A model generated the notes under the pieces. That model searched no databases and was not told the origin of the DNA. It saw nothing but the letters and a program-made list of their open reading frames with translations. This document shows positions 8,333 to 15,812 of a DNA stretch of 64,000 bases, piece by piece. The position numbers and the translations under genes are program-made. Source of the DNA: Tumebacillus permanentifrigoris (lineage in GTDB: Bacteria > Bacillota > Bacilli > Tumebacillales > Tumebacillaceae); assembly GCF_003148565.1 (NCBI RefSeq), contig NZ_QGGL01000015.1, positions 1-64,000 of the forward strand, written 5' to 3'. How positions within the stretch are numbered: position 1 is the first letter of the stretch; each line of letters starts with the position of its first letter.

Positions 8333-8896
8333 GTGAAAATCTACACCAAATCGGGCGACAAGGGTGAAACTTCCCTGATCTACGGCCATCGCATCCCGAA
8401 GGACGCGGTGCGCGTGGAGACATATGGTACGATCGACGAAGCGAACTCGATGATCGGGCTCGGCGTTGCCTATCTGCGTGATGTGCCTTTCCGCACGGAG
8501 GATCTGCAAAAGCAACTGCTGGTCATCCAGCGCGACCTGTTCGACCTCGGGCGCGACCTCGCGACTCCGGTGGAGAAAGTGCAGGAGAAGGGCTACTATG
8601 TCGGAGCCAAGCATGTCGAGCAAGTGGAGCAATTCATCGACGGATTCGACGCGGAAGTGCCGCAGTTGACCCGCTTCATCCTGCCCGGCGGGCACAAAGC
8701 TGCCGCAGCCTTGCAGACGGCCCGCACGATCACGCGTCGAGCTGAGCGCATCGCGGTCTCGCTGTCAAAGGCCGAACCGGTCAACCCGGAGGTCCAACGC
8801 TACCTGAACCGCCTCTCCGACTATCTGTTCGTCGTCGCCCGTGCGATCAACCACCGTGCTGGGACGCATGAACCGGAAGTCGATTTCACCTTCTAG
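8333..8896 (+). CDS. Cob(I)alamin adenosyltransferase, PduO/MMAB type
   Basis: The 187-residue enzyme transfers the 5'-deoxyadenosyl group of ATP to cob(I)alamin to make adenosylcobalamin. The N-terminal KIYTKSGDKGETSL (ATP-binding) and the later TRRAERIAVSL and YLNRLSDYLFVVAR motifs define the PduO type. GTG at 8333 is chosen because AAAGGAG ends 9 bases upstream; an ATG at 8324 would lie directly against that site. The nearest candidate user of its product is the B12-dependent ribonucleotide reductase about 2 kb downstream. It has its own promoter and a long leader, with the HAD gene 13 bases after. Confidence 0.95.
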   Translation: MKIYTKSGDKGETSLIYGHRIPKDAVRVETYGTIDEANSMIGLGVAYLRDVPFRTEDLQKQLLVIQRDLFDLGRDLATPVEKVQEKGYYVGAKHVEQVEQFIDGFDAEVPQLTRFILPGGHKAAAALQTARTITRRAERIAVSLSKAEPVNPEVQRYLNRLSDYLFVVARAINHRAGTHEPEVDFTF

Positions 8897-8909
8897 GAGT
8901 GATCGTCTG

Positions 8910-9704
8910 TTGAACAACGCTTGGTTACGAGAGATCGATGCCTACCTGATCGACCTCGATGGCACGCTGTACCGAGGCAATGAAGTGATCGAGGACGCTC
9001 CGGCGTTTGTCGAATGGTTACAGGCGTCGGGCAAATCCTACTTATACGTCACCAACAACTCCTCGCGCACCCCGGAGCAAGTGGCGGAACATCTGCAGCA
9101 CTTGGGCATCAAGGCAGAGGCGGAACATGTCTTCACGTCGAGCCAAGTGGCGGCGGAATACATCAAGACGGACGGTCGCACAGGCAAGCGCGTGTTTCCT
9201 GTCGGTGAGATCGGTCTGTATACGGCCTTGCGCGATGCAGGCTGTCAAGTGGTCGAGGAAGGCCCTGCTGATTATGTCGTGCAGGGCATCGACCGGGAGT
9301 TTTCGTATGAGAAGTTGAAAAAAGCTTCGTTGTTGATACAAGGCGGCGCCGTGTTTATCTCGACCAACGTGGACAAAGCCCTGCCGACCGAAGAGGGCTT
9401 GCTGCCCGGCTCTGGCTCGCTTGCAGCGGCGATTCGCACCGCTTCGGGCACGGAACCGCTGGTGATGGGCAAGCCGGCGGCTCGGATGATCGATTTTGCT
9501 GTCGAGCGGCTCGGCGTTAGCAAGGAGCGCTCCGTGGTCGTCGGTGACAATTTGGAAACCGACATCCTCGCTGGCGTACAGGCGGACGTGCGCACCGTTC
9601 TGGTGCTGACCGGCTTTAGCAAGCGCGAACACATCGAGGGCGCGGAGGGTCAACCGACCATCGTGTTGGAGTCCTTGACCGACCTCATGAAATACGCGAA
9701 GTAG
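8910..9704 (+). CDS. HAD-IIA phosphatase (NagD/AraL/YutF-like)
   Basis: A 264-residue haloacid-dehalogenase-family phosphatase. Motif I DLDGTLYRG near residue 12 holds the nucleophile Asp, motif II is VTNNSSRT, and the C-terminal part has GKPAARM and VVVGDNLETDILAG. The cap type is C2, as in the NagD, AraL and YutF group, which dephosphorylate sugar phosphates or nucleotides. TTG at 8910 is preferred: TAGGAG lies about 10 bases upstream, and a longer reading would overlap the adenosyltransferase gene. The physiological substrate is unknown. Confidence 0.9.
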   Translation: MNNAWLREIDAYLIDLDGTLYRGNEVIEDAPAFVEWLQASGKSYLYVTNNSSRTPEQVAEHLQHLGIKAEAEHVFTSSQVAAEYIKTDGRTGKRVFPVGEIGLYTALRDAGCQVVEEGPADYVVQGIDREFSYEKLKKASLLIQGGAVFISTNVDKALPTEEGLLPGSGSLAAAIRTASGTEPLVMGKPAARMIDFAVERLGVSKERSVVVGDNLETDILAGVQADVRTVLVLTGFSKREHIEGAEGQPTIVLESLTDLMKYAK

Positions 9705-9708
9705 AACA

Positions 9709-9747
9709 AGATCCGTTGCGCCTGTGGGCGTGGACGGATCTTTTTTT
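9709..9747 (+). terminator. Terminator of the adenosyltransferase-HAD unit
   Basis: AGATCCGT pairs with ACGGATCT around an inner CGCC/GGCG stem, followed by seven T. Confidence 0.85.
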
Positions 9748-9918
9748 ATAGGACTTCTGAACCAACTTGTGGGCATCCGCCACGGTCGAATCGAGGCTCG
9801 CACCCGTCAAATGAGTTCAAGACCGTTTCTTGCCCGCTATTACGATTCTAGGCGAATCTCGTAGAACTAGCTCGGGTCTAGCGTTGTGCTGGTACATATT
9901 TCATAGACATCTAGAGTC

Positions 9919-9948
9919 TTGACCCTATCCAAATCTAGTGGTTATAAT
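9919..9948 (+). promoter_or_regulatory. Sigma-A promoter of nrdR-nrdJ
   Basis: TTGACC (9919-9924) and TATAAT (9943-9948) are 18 bases apart; the start site would be near 9955. Confidence 0.75.
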
Positions 9949-9967
9949 ACGTCGGTAGCACAAGCCA

Positions 9968-9983
9968 ACACTACATATGGTGT
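9968..9983 (+). promoter_or_regulatory. NrdR box
   Basis: ACACTACATATGGTGT matches the published NrdR-box consensus acaCwATATaTwGtgt at 14 of 16 positions and is a near-perfect palindrome. It lies just downstream of the predicted start site. NrdR boxes usually occur in pairs with centres about 31-32 bases apart; 31 bases upstream (9937-9952), over the -10 element, only a poor 8/16 match is seen. Confidence 0.75.
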
Positions 9984-10018
9984 TTGGGACGGGAAGTAGA
10001 AAGGGGAGACCCCAGAGT

Positions 10019-10483
10019 ATGAAATGTCCGTATTGTTCACATATGAGTTCTCGCGTGATCGAGTCGCGTTCGACCGATGAAGCGGTGCGCCGTCGTCGGG
10101 AGTGTGAGAACCCAGAATGCCAGCGTCGATTTACGACCTATGAAAAAGTCGAGATGGCCCCACTGATGGTGATCAAAAAAGACAAGAAACGCGAGGAGTT
10201 CTCCCGTGAGAAACTGCTCCGGGGTCTCCTGCGCGCCTGTGAAAAACGCCCGATCACCGTCGATGAGATCGAGACGTTGGTCGATCTCGTCGAGAAAAAG
10301 TTGCGCAGTGATTATGACAAGGAAGTACCGGTCGAGGCGATCGGCGAGCAAGTGATGGACAAGCTGCGCGATCTCGACGGTGTGGCTTATGTGCGATTCG
10401 CCAGCGTCTACCGTCAATTCAAAGACGTGGAGACGTTCGCGAAGGAAGTATTGGGATTGCTTACAATCAAGGGGGAACAGTGA
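10019..10483 (+). CDS. nrdR: Transcriptional repressor NrdR
   Basis: The 154-residue regulator of ribonucleotide reductase genes senses ATP/dATP. The N-terminal zinc ribbon [17 protein letters not shown] ... [14 protein letters not shown] is followed by an ATP-cone ([20 protein letters not shown]). ATG at 10019 has GGGGAG 10 bases upstream. It shares one base with the nrdJ start, and an NrdR box lies in its own promoter region, so the pair is probably an autoregulated operon. Confidence 0.97.
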   Translation: MKCPYCSHMSSRVIESRSTDEAVRRRRECENPECQRRFTTYEKVEMAPLMVIKKDKKREEFSREKLLRGLLRACEKRPITVDEIETLVDLVEKKLRSDYDKEVPVEAIGEQVMDKLRDLDGVAYVRFASVYRQFKDVETFAKEVLGLLTIKGEQ

Positions 10484-13400
10484 TGACTCAAGAACTGCAA
10501 GCTGGCATACTGCCATTCACATCAGAGGATTATCTCGCGCCGACAGGGGAGCGGATCGTCTCAGACCGCTACCTGCTCAAGGACACCAAAAAGGAAACGC
10601 TCGGGGTCGGCAGTATCGTGGTCGCCGTGATTGACAAAAAGCGCGCGTTCCATGAACTGGCGCGCGTCATCGCGCTCGACGATGCGAAACAGCAGGTGCA
10701 AGTGGAATTGCGGGATGGGTATCGACTGGATCTCCCTTATGATCAAATAGATGTACTGCAAGAAACCTCGCCGCGTGAGATGTGGGCACGCATCGCTCGT
10801 GGAGCGGCAGCGGCGACCCGCGACCCGCAAGTCTGGGAACAGCGTTTCTACGATCTGCAAGCGGGTTGGAAGTACGTGCCGGGCGGTCGAATCAACGCGT
10901 CGATGGGCACGGGCATTCAGACGACGTCCTACAATTGCTTCGTGATCCCGAACGTCGGGTCAATGCCGCGCGACTACGCGTTTTCATTTGGCCAGACGCT
11001 GGAGATCCAAGCCCGTTCGGGCGGCGTCGGCATGAACCTCTCGCAGGTGCCGCCGCAGGGCAGCCTGACCCCCGTGAAGGACTTGAAACGCTCCGACGTA
11101 CAGCTCGTCCTCGACGTCTGGCATGGCGACCTCGTGGACTTCCTCCAATCGGACTACAGCCATTCCACCAAAGTGATCCGGGTCACCCGCGAGTTTTTGC
11201 GCGCCGTGGAAGAGGATAGCGAATGGACGTTCCAATTCCCGGATACCTCCGCAGAGGGCTACGATGAACTGTGGAACGGCAACCTCACCGAGTGGCGGGA
11301 GAGCGGTCGTCCGGTGCGTGAAGGCGAGACCGTGCGAGCGGCAGACTTGTACGAGCAGATCGTCGAGAGTGGCGCGATGGTCGTGCAGGATGTGATCGGT
11401 TTGACACTCGTACCGGGAGATAGCCGTGGAACGATCGCCGGAACGCTTGGCGACATGTGGGAAGCGCTGCTCCAAGGCAAGCGCGTTTCCGTGGTGATGT
11501 CTTCGTTGCGCCCGCGTTACAGCTACGTGCGCGGCGTCAACGGACGGAGCTCCGGGGCGTACTCATGGGGGAGTCTGTATGACAAAGGCAACGCTGTATT
11601 TGCCAATGGTTTCGGGCCGGTAGGTGTCGGTGAGATCATGAGCGTGGGGTGCCAACTCACCCTGCAAGGCGGTTCCCGCCGTGGGGCGCTGATGCTGATC
11701 CTCAACGACAAGCATGCCGACATCCGCTCCTTCATCACCTGCAAGCAAGTCGATGGCGTGATCACGGGCGCCAATCTCTCGGTTGGCGTGTCCGAAGAGT
11801 TCATGGCGGCACGTGCGGCCGGCGCGAAATGGTCGATCGGCTACCCGGCGTTGGAGCAGATGAGCGAGTTTGATGGAGACTTCCACAAGTGGGAAGCACA
11901 AGGCCGTGAACTGGTCGTCGCGGCGACATTCGACGCGGAATCGCTGTGGGATGAGATGATGCAATCCGCGTGGAAATCTGCGGAGCCGGGCGTCGTCTTC
12001 CTCGGTCGCTACAACCAGATGTCGAACTCCAACTACTTTAACCCGATCATCGCGACCAATCCGTGTGGGGAGCAAGGTCTGCCGGCGTATGGTATCTGCA
12101 ACCTCGGAGCTGTCGTCCTGAGCCGTTTTGCCGTTGGGTTCGTCGGGACGGAGGAAAAAGCGACGTTTACCAATCCGGCCCTCCAGCAGCAAATTCGCAC
12201 GGAACTTGGCAAGCGCTTTGCGGATGCGAGTGCCGAATTCCTGCTCCACCACATCAAGTGGGAAGAACTTGAGACGGCGATTCGCACCGGGCTGCGTTTC
12301 CAAGACGCGGTGATCGACGCGACCTACTACCCATTTGAAGAAAACCGCAAGAACCAGCTCGCGGAGCGCCGTGTCGGTCTGGGGATCATGGGCTTGCACG
12401 ACCTGATGCTGTTCTGTGGCATTCGCTATGGATCGGAAGCGGCGACCTCGCTCAACGATGTCCTGCTCGGGATGATCGCTGAGTGGTGTTACTTGGAGTC
12501 TGTGGAACTGGCGAAGGAAAATGGTCCGTTCCCGATGTTCGACGCGGATCTCTACTTGCAGTCTGGTTACATGCAGATCATGGCGCAGGAAAAGCCGCAT
12601 GTCGTAGCAGCGATCCGTCAGCATGGCGTGCGCAATGTCACGACGATGACGATCGCACCGACAGGCACCACGGGCACGATGGTAGGTTGTTCGACAGGCT
12701 GTGAGCCGTATTATGCGTGGAGCTACTACCGCAACTCGCGTCTCGGGATGTTTGAGGAGAACGCGAAGATCGTGGACGACTTTTACCAAGCGCATCCGGG
12801 CGTGACCGAATTGCCGGAGTACTTCGTGACGGCGATGGATCTGACCCCGGAGGAGCACGTGATCGTGCAAGCCTCGTTGCAAAAGTGGATCGATTCCTCG
12901 ATCTCGAAGACCTGCAACGCACCGAATTCCTACACCGTCGAGGACACCAAGCGCCTGTACGACTTGGCGTATGAGTTGGGTTGCAAGGGTGTGACGATCT
13001 ACCGCGATGGTTCGCGTTCGGAGCAAGTCCTGACGTTGAAGGAAGAGGAGACGCAGGAGGAAGCGGTCCTGTCTGCTGCTGTGGAGCAGGAAGTGGCGGT
13101 TGCGTTGAACGTCCTGAACAACAAACCGAATTACAAAAAAGCGCGCCCGGACGTTCTCTACGGCGCGACCTACAAAAAAGACACCCCGCTCGGCTCGGCG
13201 TACATCACGATCAACGACGACCCGGATGTTGGCTTGGCAAGAGAAGTGTTCGTCAACATCGGCAAGGCAGGTTCGGATGTCTACGCCTCGAATGTCGCGT
13301 TGGGCCGTGCGATCTCGCTGTACCTGTCCGACTCGACCAACCCGGACAAGGAAGCGGTGCTGGTGAAAAACCTCTCCGGCATCGGGGGTTCCAGTTCGGT

Positions 13401-13662
13401 CGGCTTCGGTGAGCGCCGGATCACGTCTGTGCCAGATGCGATCGCCAAGTCGCTGATCGAGCACAGCGAGAGTTTCCCGCTGCGCCACCTCGACTTCCTG
13501 CGGGACAAGGAAACCGCATGTGCGCACGAAGACGGGGAGCAACAAAAGTCCCTGCGCGACTACAACACCGGCAAAGACTTCTGCCCGCAATGTCACCAGC
13601 ACAGTCTGGTGAGGCAGGGTGGGTGCAATGAGTGTGAGGCTTGTGGGTTTAGTAAGTGTTAG
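10483..13662 (+). CDS. nrdJ: Adenosylcobalamin-dependent (class II) ribonucleotide reductase
   Basis: A 1059-residue enzyme that reduces ribonucleotides using a B12-derived thiyl radical. The catalytic core has NCFVIPNVGSM, GGVGMNLS, the NPCGEQGLPAYGICNLG active-site segment and APTGTTGTMVGCSTGCEP. Long class II enzymes also have a C-terminal zinc-ribbon-like cysteine tail, here CPQCHQ ... GCNECEACGFSKC, which relays electrons from thioredoxin. ATG at 10483 is used (GGGGG 7 bases upstream). It is coupled to nrdR. It needs adenosylcobalamin, which the enzyme at 8333 can make. No class I or III nrd genes are in the window. Confidence 0.97.
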   Translation: MTQELQAGILPFTSEDYLAPTGERIVSDRYLLKDTKKETLGVGSIVVAVIDKKRAFHELARVIALDDAKQQVQVELRDGYRLDLPYDQIDVLQETSPREMWARIARGAAAATRDPQVWEQRFYDLQAGWKYVPGGRINASMGTGIQTTSYNCFVIPNVGSMPRDYAFSFGQTLEIQARSGGVGMNLSQVPPQGSLTPVKDLKRSDVQLVLDVWHGDLVDFLQSDYSHSTKVIRVTREFLRAVEEDSEWTFQFPDTSAEGYDELWNGNLTEWRESGRPVREGETVRAADLYEQIVESGAMVVQDVIGLTLVPGDSRGTIAGTLGDMWEALLQGKRVSVVMSSLRPRYSYVRGVNGRSSGAYSWGSLYDKGNAVFANGFGPVGVGEIMSVGCQLTLQGGSRRGALMLILNDKHADIRSFITCKQVDGVITGANLSVGVSEEFMAARAAGAKWSIGYPALEQMSEFDGDFHKWEAQGRELVVAATFDAESLWDEMMQSAWKSAEPGVVFLGRYNQMSNSNYFNPIIATNPCGEQGLPAYGICNLGAVVLSRFAVGFVGTEEKATFTNPALQQQIRTELGKRFADASAEFLLHHIKWEELETAIRTGLRFQDAVIDATYYPFEENRKNQLAERRVGLGIMGLHDLMLFCGIRYGSEAATSLNDVLLGMIAEWCYLESVELAKENGPFPMFDADLYLQSGYMQIMAQEKPHVVAAIRQHGVRNVTTMTIAPTGTTGTMVGCSTGCEPYYAWSYYRNSRLGMFEENAKIVDDFYQAHPGVTELPEYFVTAMDLTPEEHVIVQASLQKWIDSSISKTCNAPNSYTVEDTKRLYDLAYELGCKGVTIYRDGSRSEQVLTLKEEETQEEAVLSAAVEQEVAVALNVLNNKPNYKKARPDVLYGATYKKDTPLGSAYITINDDPDVGLAREVFVNIGKAGSDVYASNVALGRAISLYLSDSTNPDKEAVLVKNLSGIGGSSSVGFGERRITSVPDAIAKSLIEHSESFPLRHLDFLRDKETACAHEDGEQQKSLRDYNTGKDFCPQCHQHSLVRQGGCNECEACGFSKC

Positions 13663-14037
13663 GGCGGGTACTCATGAACTAAGCAAGTTCTTGGAAAAAA
13701 GACTGTAGGAGTAAGCTTTAGGGCATATGCACATGCATGTGCCCTTTTTATGTTGTAGGTTACGAGGGTGTAGTTCTGTCGCTGGTAAATCTATTAATCT
13801 ATGACAGAAATAAGCCATCATAACGTCCTATAGACAGAAGTATTCCCACATAGCGGGCGATTTGTGTTATATAAATGGATGTCGGTTCTGAATAGTGAAG
13901 TTACTCGCACGTCTCAGGTTCGACTCTTTTCCTCGAAGCATGATTCAAATCTATTGGATACGATTGCTCGCTTCCTCCCTATGTAGGGCAGCCACTCGTA
14001 TCTTTCGAAAAACCTTGCACAAGGAGCGTAAAACAAA
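13663..14037 (+). other. Intergenic AT-rich region
   Basis: After the nrdJ terminator (13719-13751) about 285 bases are clearly more AT-rich than the surroundings. A TATATAAAT stretch near 13870 could be part of a promoter for the acetyltransferase gene, but no matching -35 is convincing. A 61-codon frame at 13895 has no ribosome site and is not called. Confidence 0.6.
13719..13751 (+). terminator. Terminator of nrdR-nrdJ
   Basis: AGGGCATATG pairs with CATGTGCCCT (one mismatch) around CACATG, followed by TTTTT. Confidence 0.8.
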
Positions 14038-14610
14038 GTGGAACGATCTGAACATATTTATGTGCGGTCCAATCGCCTGATTTTGAGACAATTTTCACAA
14101 CAAGATGTTGATTCCTTTTATTTGTACCGTTCGAGTCCTGAAGTGGCTACATTTCAGTCTTGGGAGAATTATCAATATCACGATGCTGAGTTATTTGTTA
14201 GAAAGCAATCGAAGTGTGTGCCAGATCAACCTGGTACTTGGTTTCAGTTTGCGATTGCTTTAGTTGAGACGAATCAATTAATTGGAGATTGTGCTCTTCA
14301 CACACTCTTGGGTGAGCCTCGAATTGTCGAAATTGGCTTCACTCTCGCCGAAGAGCACCAGGGAAATGGATACGCAAGTGAAGCGGTGAGAGCGTTATTG
14401 AGTTATGTATTTACTGGTCTTAGAAAACACAAGGTGATAGCTTTTGCGGATGTTCGAAACGAAAAGTCCATCCGCCTACTTGAACGTGTAGGCATGCGGA
14501 GAGAAGGACAATTGTTGGAAAACTATATGTCAAAAGGCCAGTGGGTTGACGAGTATCAATATTCATTACTCCAGTCGGAATGGGAGCACAGTGTAAAGAG
14601 GGGCTTGTAA
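14038..14610 (+). CDS. GNAT-family N-acetyltransferase (RimJ/RimL-like)
   Basis: A 190-residue acetyltransferase of the RimJ/RimL group. TNRLILRQ-like start (SNRLILRQFSQQDVD), the acetyl-CoA-binding FTLAEEHQGNGYASEAV with the Q/RxxGxG/A pattern near residue 100-115, and NEKSIRLLERVGMRREG near residue 142 are all present. GTG at 14038 has AAGGAG 11 bases upstream. The gene is visibly AT-richer than its neighbours and uses many A/T-ending codons, which suggests recent acquisition. The substrate (ribosomal protein, amino acid or drug) cannot be told. Confidence 0.85.
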   Translation: MERSEHIYVRSNRLILRQFSQQDVDSFYLYRSSPEVATFQSWENYQYHDAELFVRKQSKCVPDQPGTWFQFAIALVETNQLIGDCALHTLLGEPRIVEIGFTLAEEHQGNGYASEAVRALLSYVFTGLRKHKVIAFADVRNEKSIRLLERVGMRREGQLLENYMSKGQWVDEYQYSLLQSEWEHSVKRGL

Positions 14611-14704
14611 ACGATATCCTCGATTGTGGGGACATTCATTTATGCTAGAGTAGAAATATACATAACAAACAGCACGACAAGAGCAGATCATGGAGGGAAT
14701 GCAC

Positions 14705-15193
14705 TTGGCAGAAACACTCTCACTCACAGTAGAAGACATGCACCGGAAGATGGCGGTGGATCTGTATAATCTCACGTGGACCTTCCTGTCCAAGGAAGAC
14801 CGAAGCGAAGCGGAAAATGAAACCATGCTGCAAGCCGCCTACGCCTCCCGTTACCATTGGGGCGTGGTGGGGACGGAGATCAACTTTGAGCGTGGCGATT
14901 GGCAGATTTCTCGCGTCTTCGCATTTTTGGGGAACGGGCCAGCGGCGATTCGCTATGCGCAGCGTTGCCTAGACCTTTGCTTGGAGTTCGGGATCGGCGA
15001 CTTTGATCTGGCCTATGCTTACGAAGCCTTGATGCGGGGGCATCTCGTCATCGGGGATGAGCCCAAGGCGCGAGAGTATGAACAACTGGCTCGAAACGCA
15101 GCGGATCATATCGCCAAGGAAGAAGACAAGAACTGGTTCCTCAAGGAACTGGAGTTCGCAATCAAAAACCCCGTGATCTGTTTGCAAAACTGA
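14705..15193 (+). CDS. Hypothetical TPR-like helical protein
   Basis: The 162-residue acidic, helical protein has a repeat-like pair (PAAIRYAQRCLDLCLEFGI and LAYAYEALMRGHLVIGDEPKAREYEQLARNAAD) that resembles two TPR units. I do not recognise a named family. TTG at 14705 is preferred because GGAGGG lies 7 bases upstream; the ATG at 14690 would overlap that site. The last three codons and stop (TTG CAA AAC TGA) are duplicated immediately downstream. Confidence 0.75.
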   Translation: MAETLSLTVEDMHRKMAVDLYNLTWTFLSKEDRSEAENETMLQAAYASRYHWGVVGTEINFERGDWQISRVFAFLGNGPAAIRYAQRCLDLCLEFGIGDFDLAYAYEALMRGHLVIGDEPKAREYEQLARNAADHIAKEEDKNWFLKELEFAIKNPVICLQN

Positions 15194-15205
15194 TTGCAAA
15201 ACTGA
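15182..15205 (+). repeat. 12-bp tandem duplication containing a stop codon
   Basis: TTGCAAAACTGA occurs twice in a row (15182-15193 and 15194-15205). The first copy is the last three codons plus stop of the preceding gene, so a second in-frame TGA follows. Confidence 0.9.
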
Positions 15206-15210
15206 TTGGG

Positions 15211-15254
15211 TAAAAAAAGGGCGTATGCACAGACATGCAGACGCCCTTTTTTTC
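15211..15254 (+). terminator. Terminator of the TPR-like hypothetical gene
   Basis: GGGCGT and ACGCCC close a stem with inner TGCA/TGCA pairing; an A-run precedes and TTTTTTT follows. Confidence 0.85.
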
Positions 15255-15553
15255 TATACCTCGGCAAGACTCCGGTAAGCTCACAGGCCCTAATCAACCA
15301 GCCAAATCATAAAGTATAGACAAGTTAGAAAAGTGAGATAAATTAACAATCGAAACAAAAGCAACTCTTCGCCCAAACATGTAGCTCTTATAAAGTAGAG
15401 AACCTTCCCGAAAACACTCCTCAAAAACAATCTCCAAAAAACCCCCTTCAAGCCTTACCGTACAAGCCTTTTCCTCTCCACAGAACACTTATCCAAGAAA
15501 ACAAATTTCAAAAATAATATATTTATTTGTCAAATCATGTTGAAAAGTATGAA

Positions 15554-15582
15554 TTGACGCTACCCTAGAAGCATTGTAAAGT
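15554..15582 (+). promoter_or_regulatory. Promoter of the peptide-precursor gene
   Basis: TTGACG (15554-15559) and TAAAGT (15577-15582) are 17 bases apart, with a very A/T-rich stretch directly upstream that could act as an UP element. The start would be about 55 bases before the precursor start codon. Confidence 0.6.
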
Positions 15583-15646
15583 AGGAATTGTAGAAGGGAC
15601 GTTGAGTTTCTTACTACATACTAAAAATTGAAAGGGAGGAATTACA

Positions 15647-15736
15647 TTGAAAAAAATCATGGTGAAGAAAACCGAGGCAGTAAAATTGACCACCGCTTCC
15701 GCTGCTCTGTACGACTGCACCTGTCAGGTTGCTTAA
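15647..15736 (+). CDS. Putative small peptide precursor (29 aa; RiPP or pheromone)
   Basis: TTG at 15647 has GGGAGG 7 bases upstream. The product begins MKKIMVKKTEAVKLT and ends in the Cys-containing TASAALYDCTCQVA. A Lys-rich leader-like front and a short Cys/Tyr/Thr/Ser C-terminus fit a ribosomally made precursor peptide; there is no signal peptide. It has a sigma-A-like promoter, is followed within 20 bases by an intrinsic terminator, and then by a protease gene with a leader-recognition domain. The leader/core boundary and any modification are unknown. I do not recognise the family. Confidence 0.65.
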   Translation: MKKIMVKKTEAVKLTTASAALYDCTCQVA

Positions 15737-15754
15737 GGAATAACGCATCATCGG

Positions 15755-15785
15755 AAAAAGTGGGGCCTCAAGCCCCACTTTTTTC
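15755..15785 (+). terminator. Terminator between precursor and protease genes
   Basis: AAAAAGTGGGGC-CTCAA-GCCCCACTTTTTT is a strong intrinsic terminator. With no clear promoter between it and the protease gene, read-through would give high precursor and low protease levels, the usual layout in peptide operons. Confidence 0.9.
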
Positions 15786-15812
15786 ATACTTCCAGACAGG
15801 GAGGGGTCGTAG

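Larger units (their letters stand above)
9705..10018 (+). other. Intergenic region with terminator, promoter and NrdR box
   Basis: Contains the HAD-gene terminator (9709-9747), about 165 bases where I see nothing clear, then the nrd promoter (9919-9948), the NrdR box (9968-9983) and the nrdR ribosome site AAAGGGGAG. Confidence 0.8.
15194..15646 (+). other. Intergenic AT-rich region ahead of the peptide locus
   Basis: Holds the terminator of the preceding gene (15211-15254), about 300 AT-rich bases with no convincing gene, then an A/T-rich upstream element (about 15500-15550), the precursor promoter (15554-15582) and a leader of about 60 bases with the ribosome site GGGAGG. Confidence 0.7.

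Noticed and set aside
11563-13602. Long open frame (679 codons) antisense to nrdJ
   Set aside because: It mirrors a well-conserved gene in a GC-rich codon context, has no domain and no ribosome site.
15294-15488. 64-codon minus-strand frame upstream of the peptide locus
   Set aside because: GTG start without a ribosome site, in AT-rich intergenic DNA; no recognisable motif.
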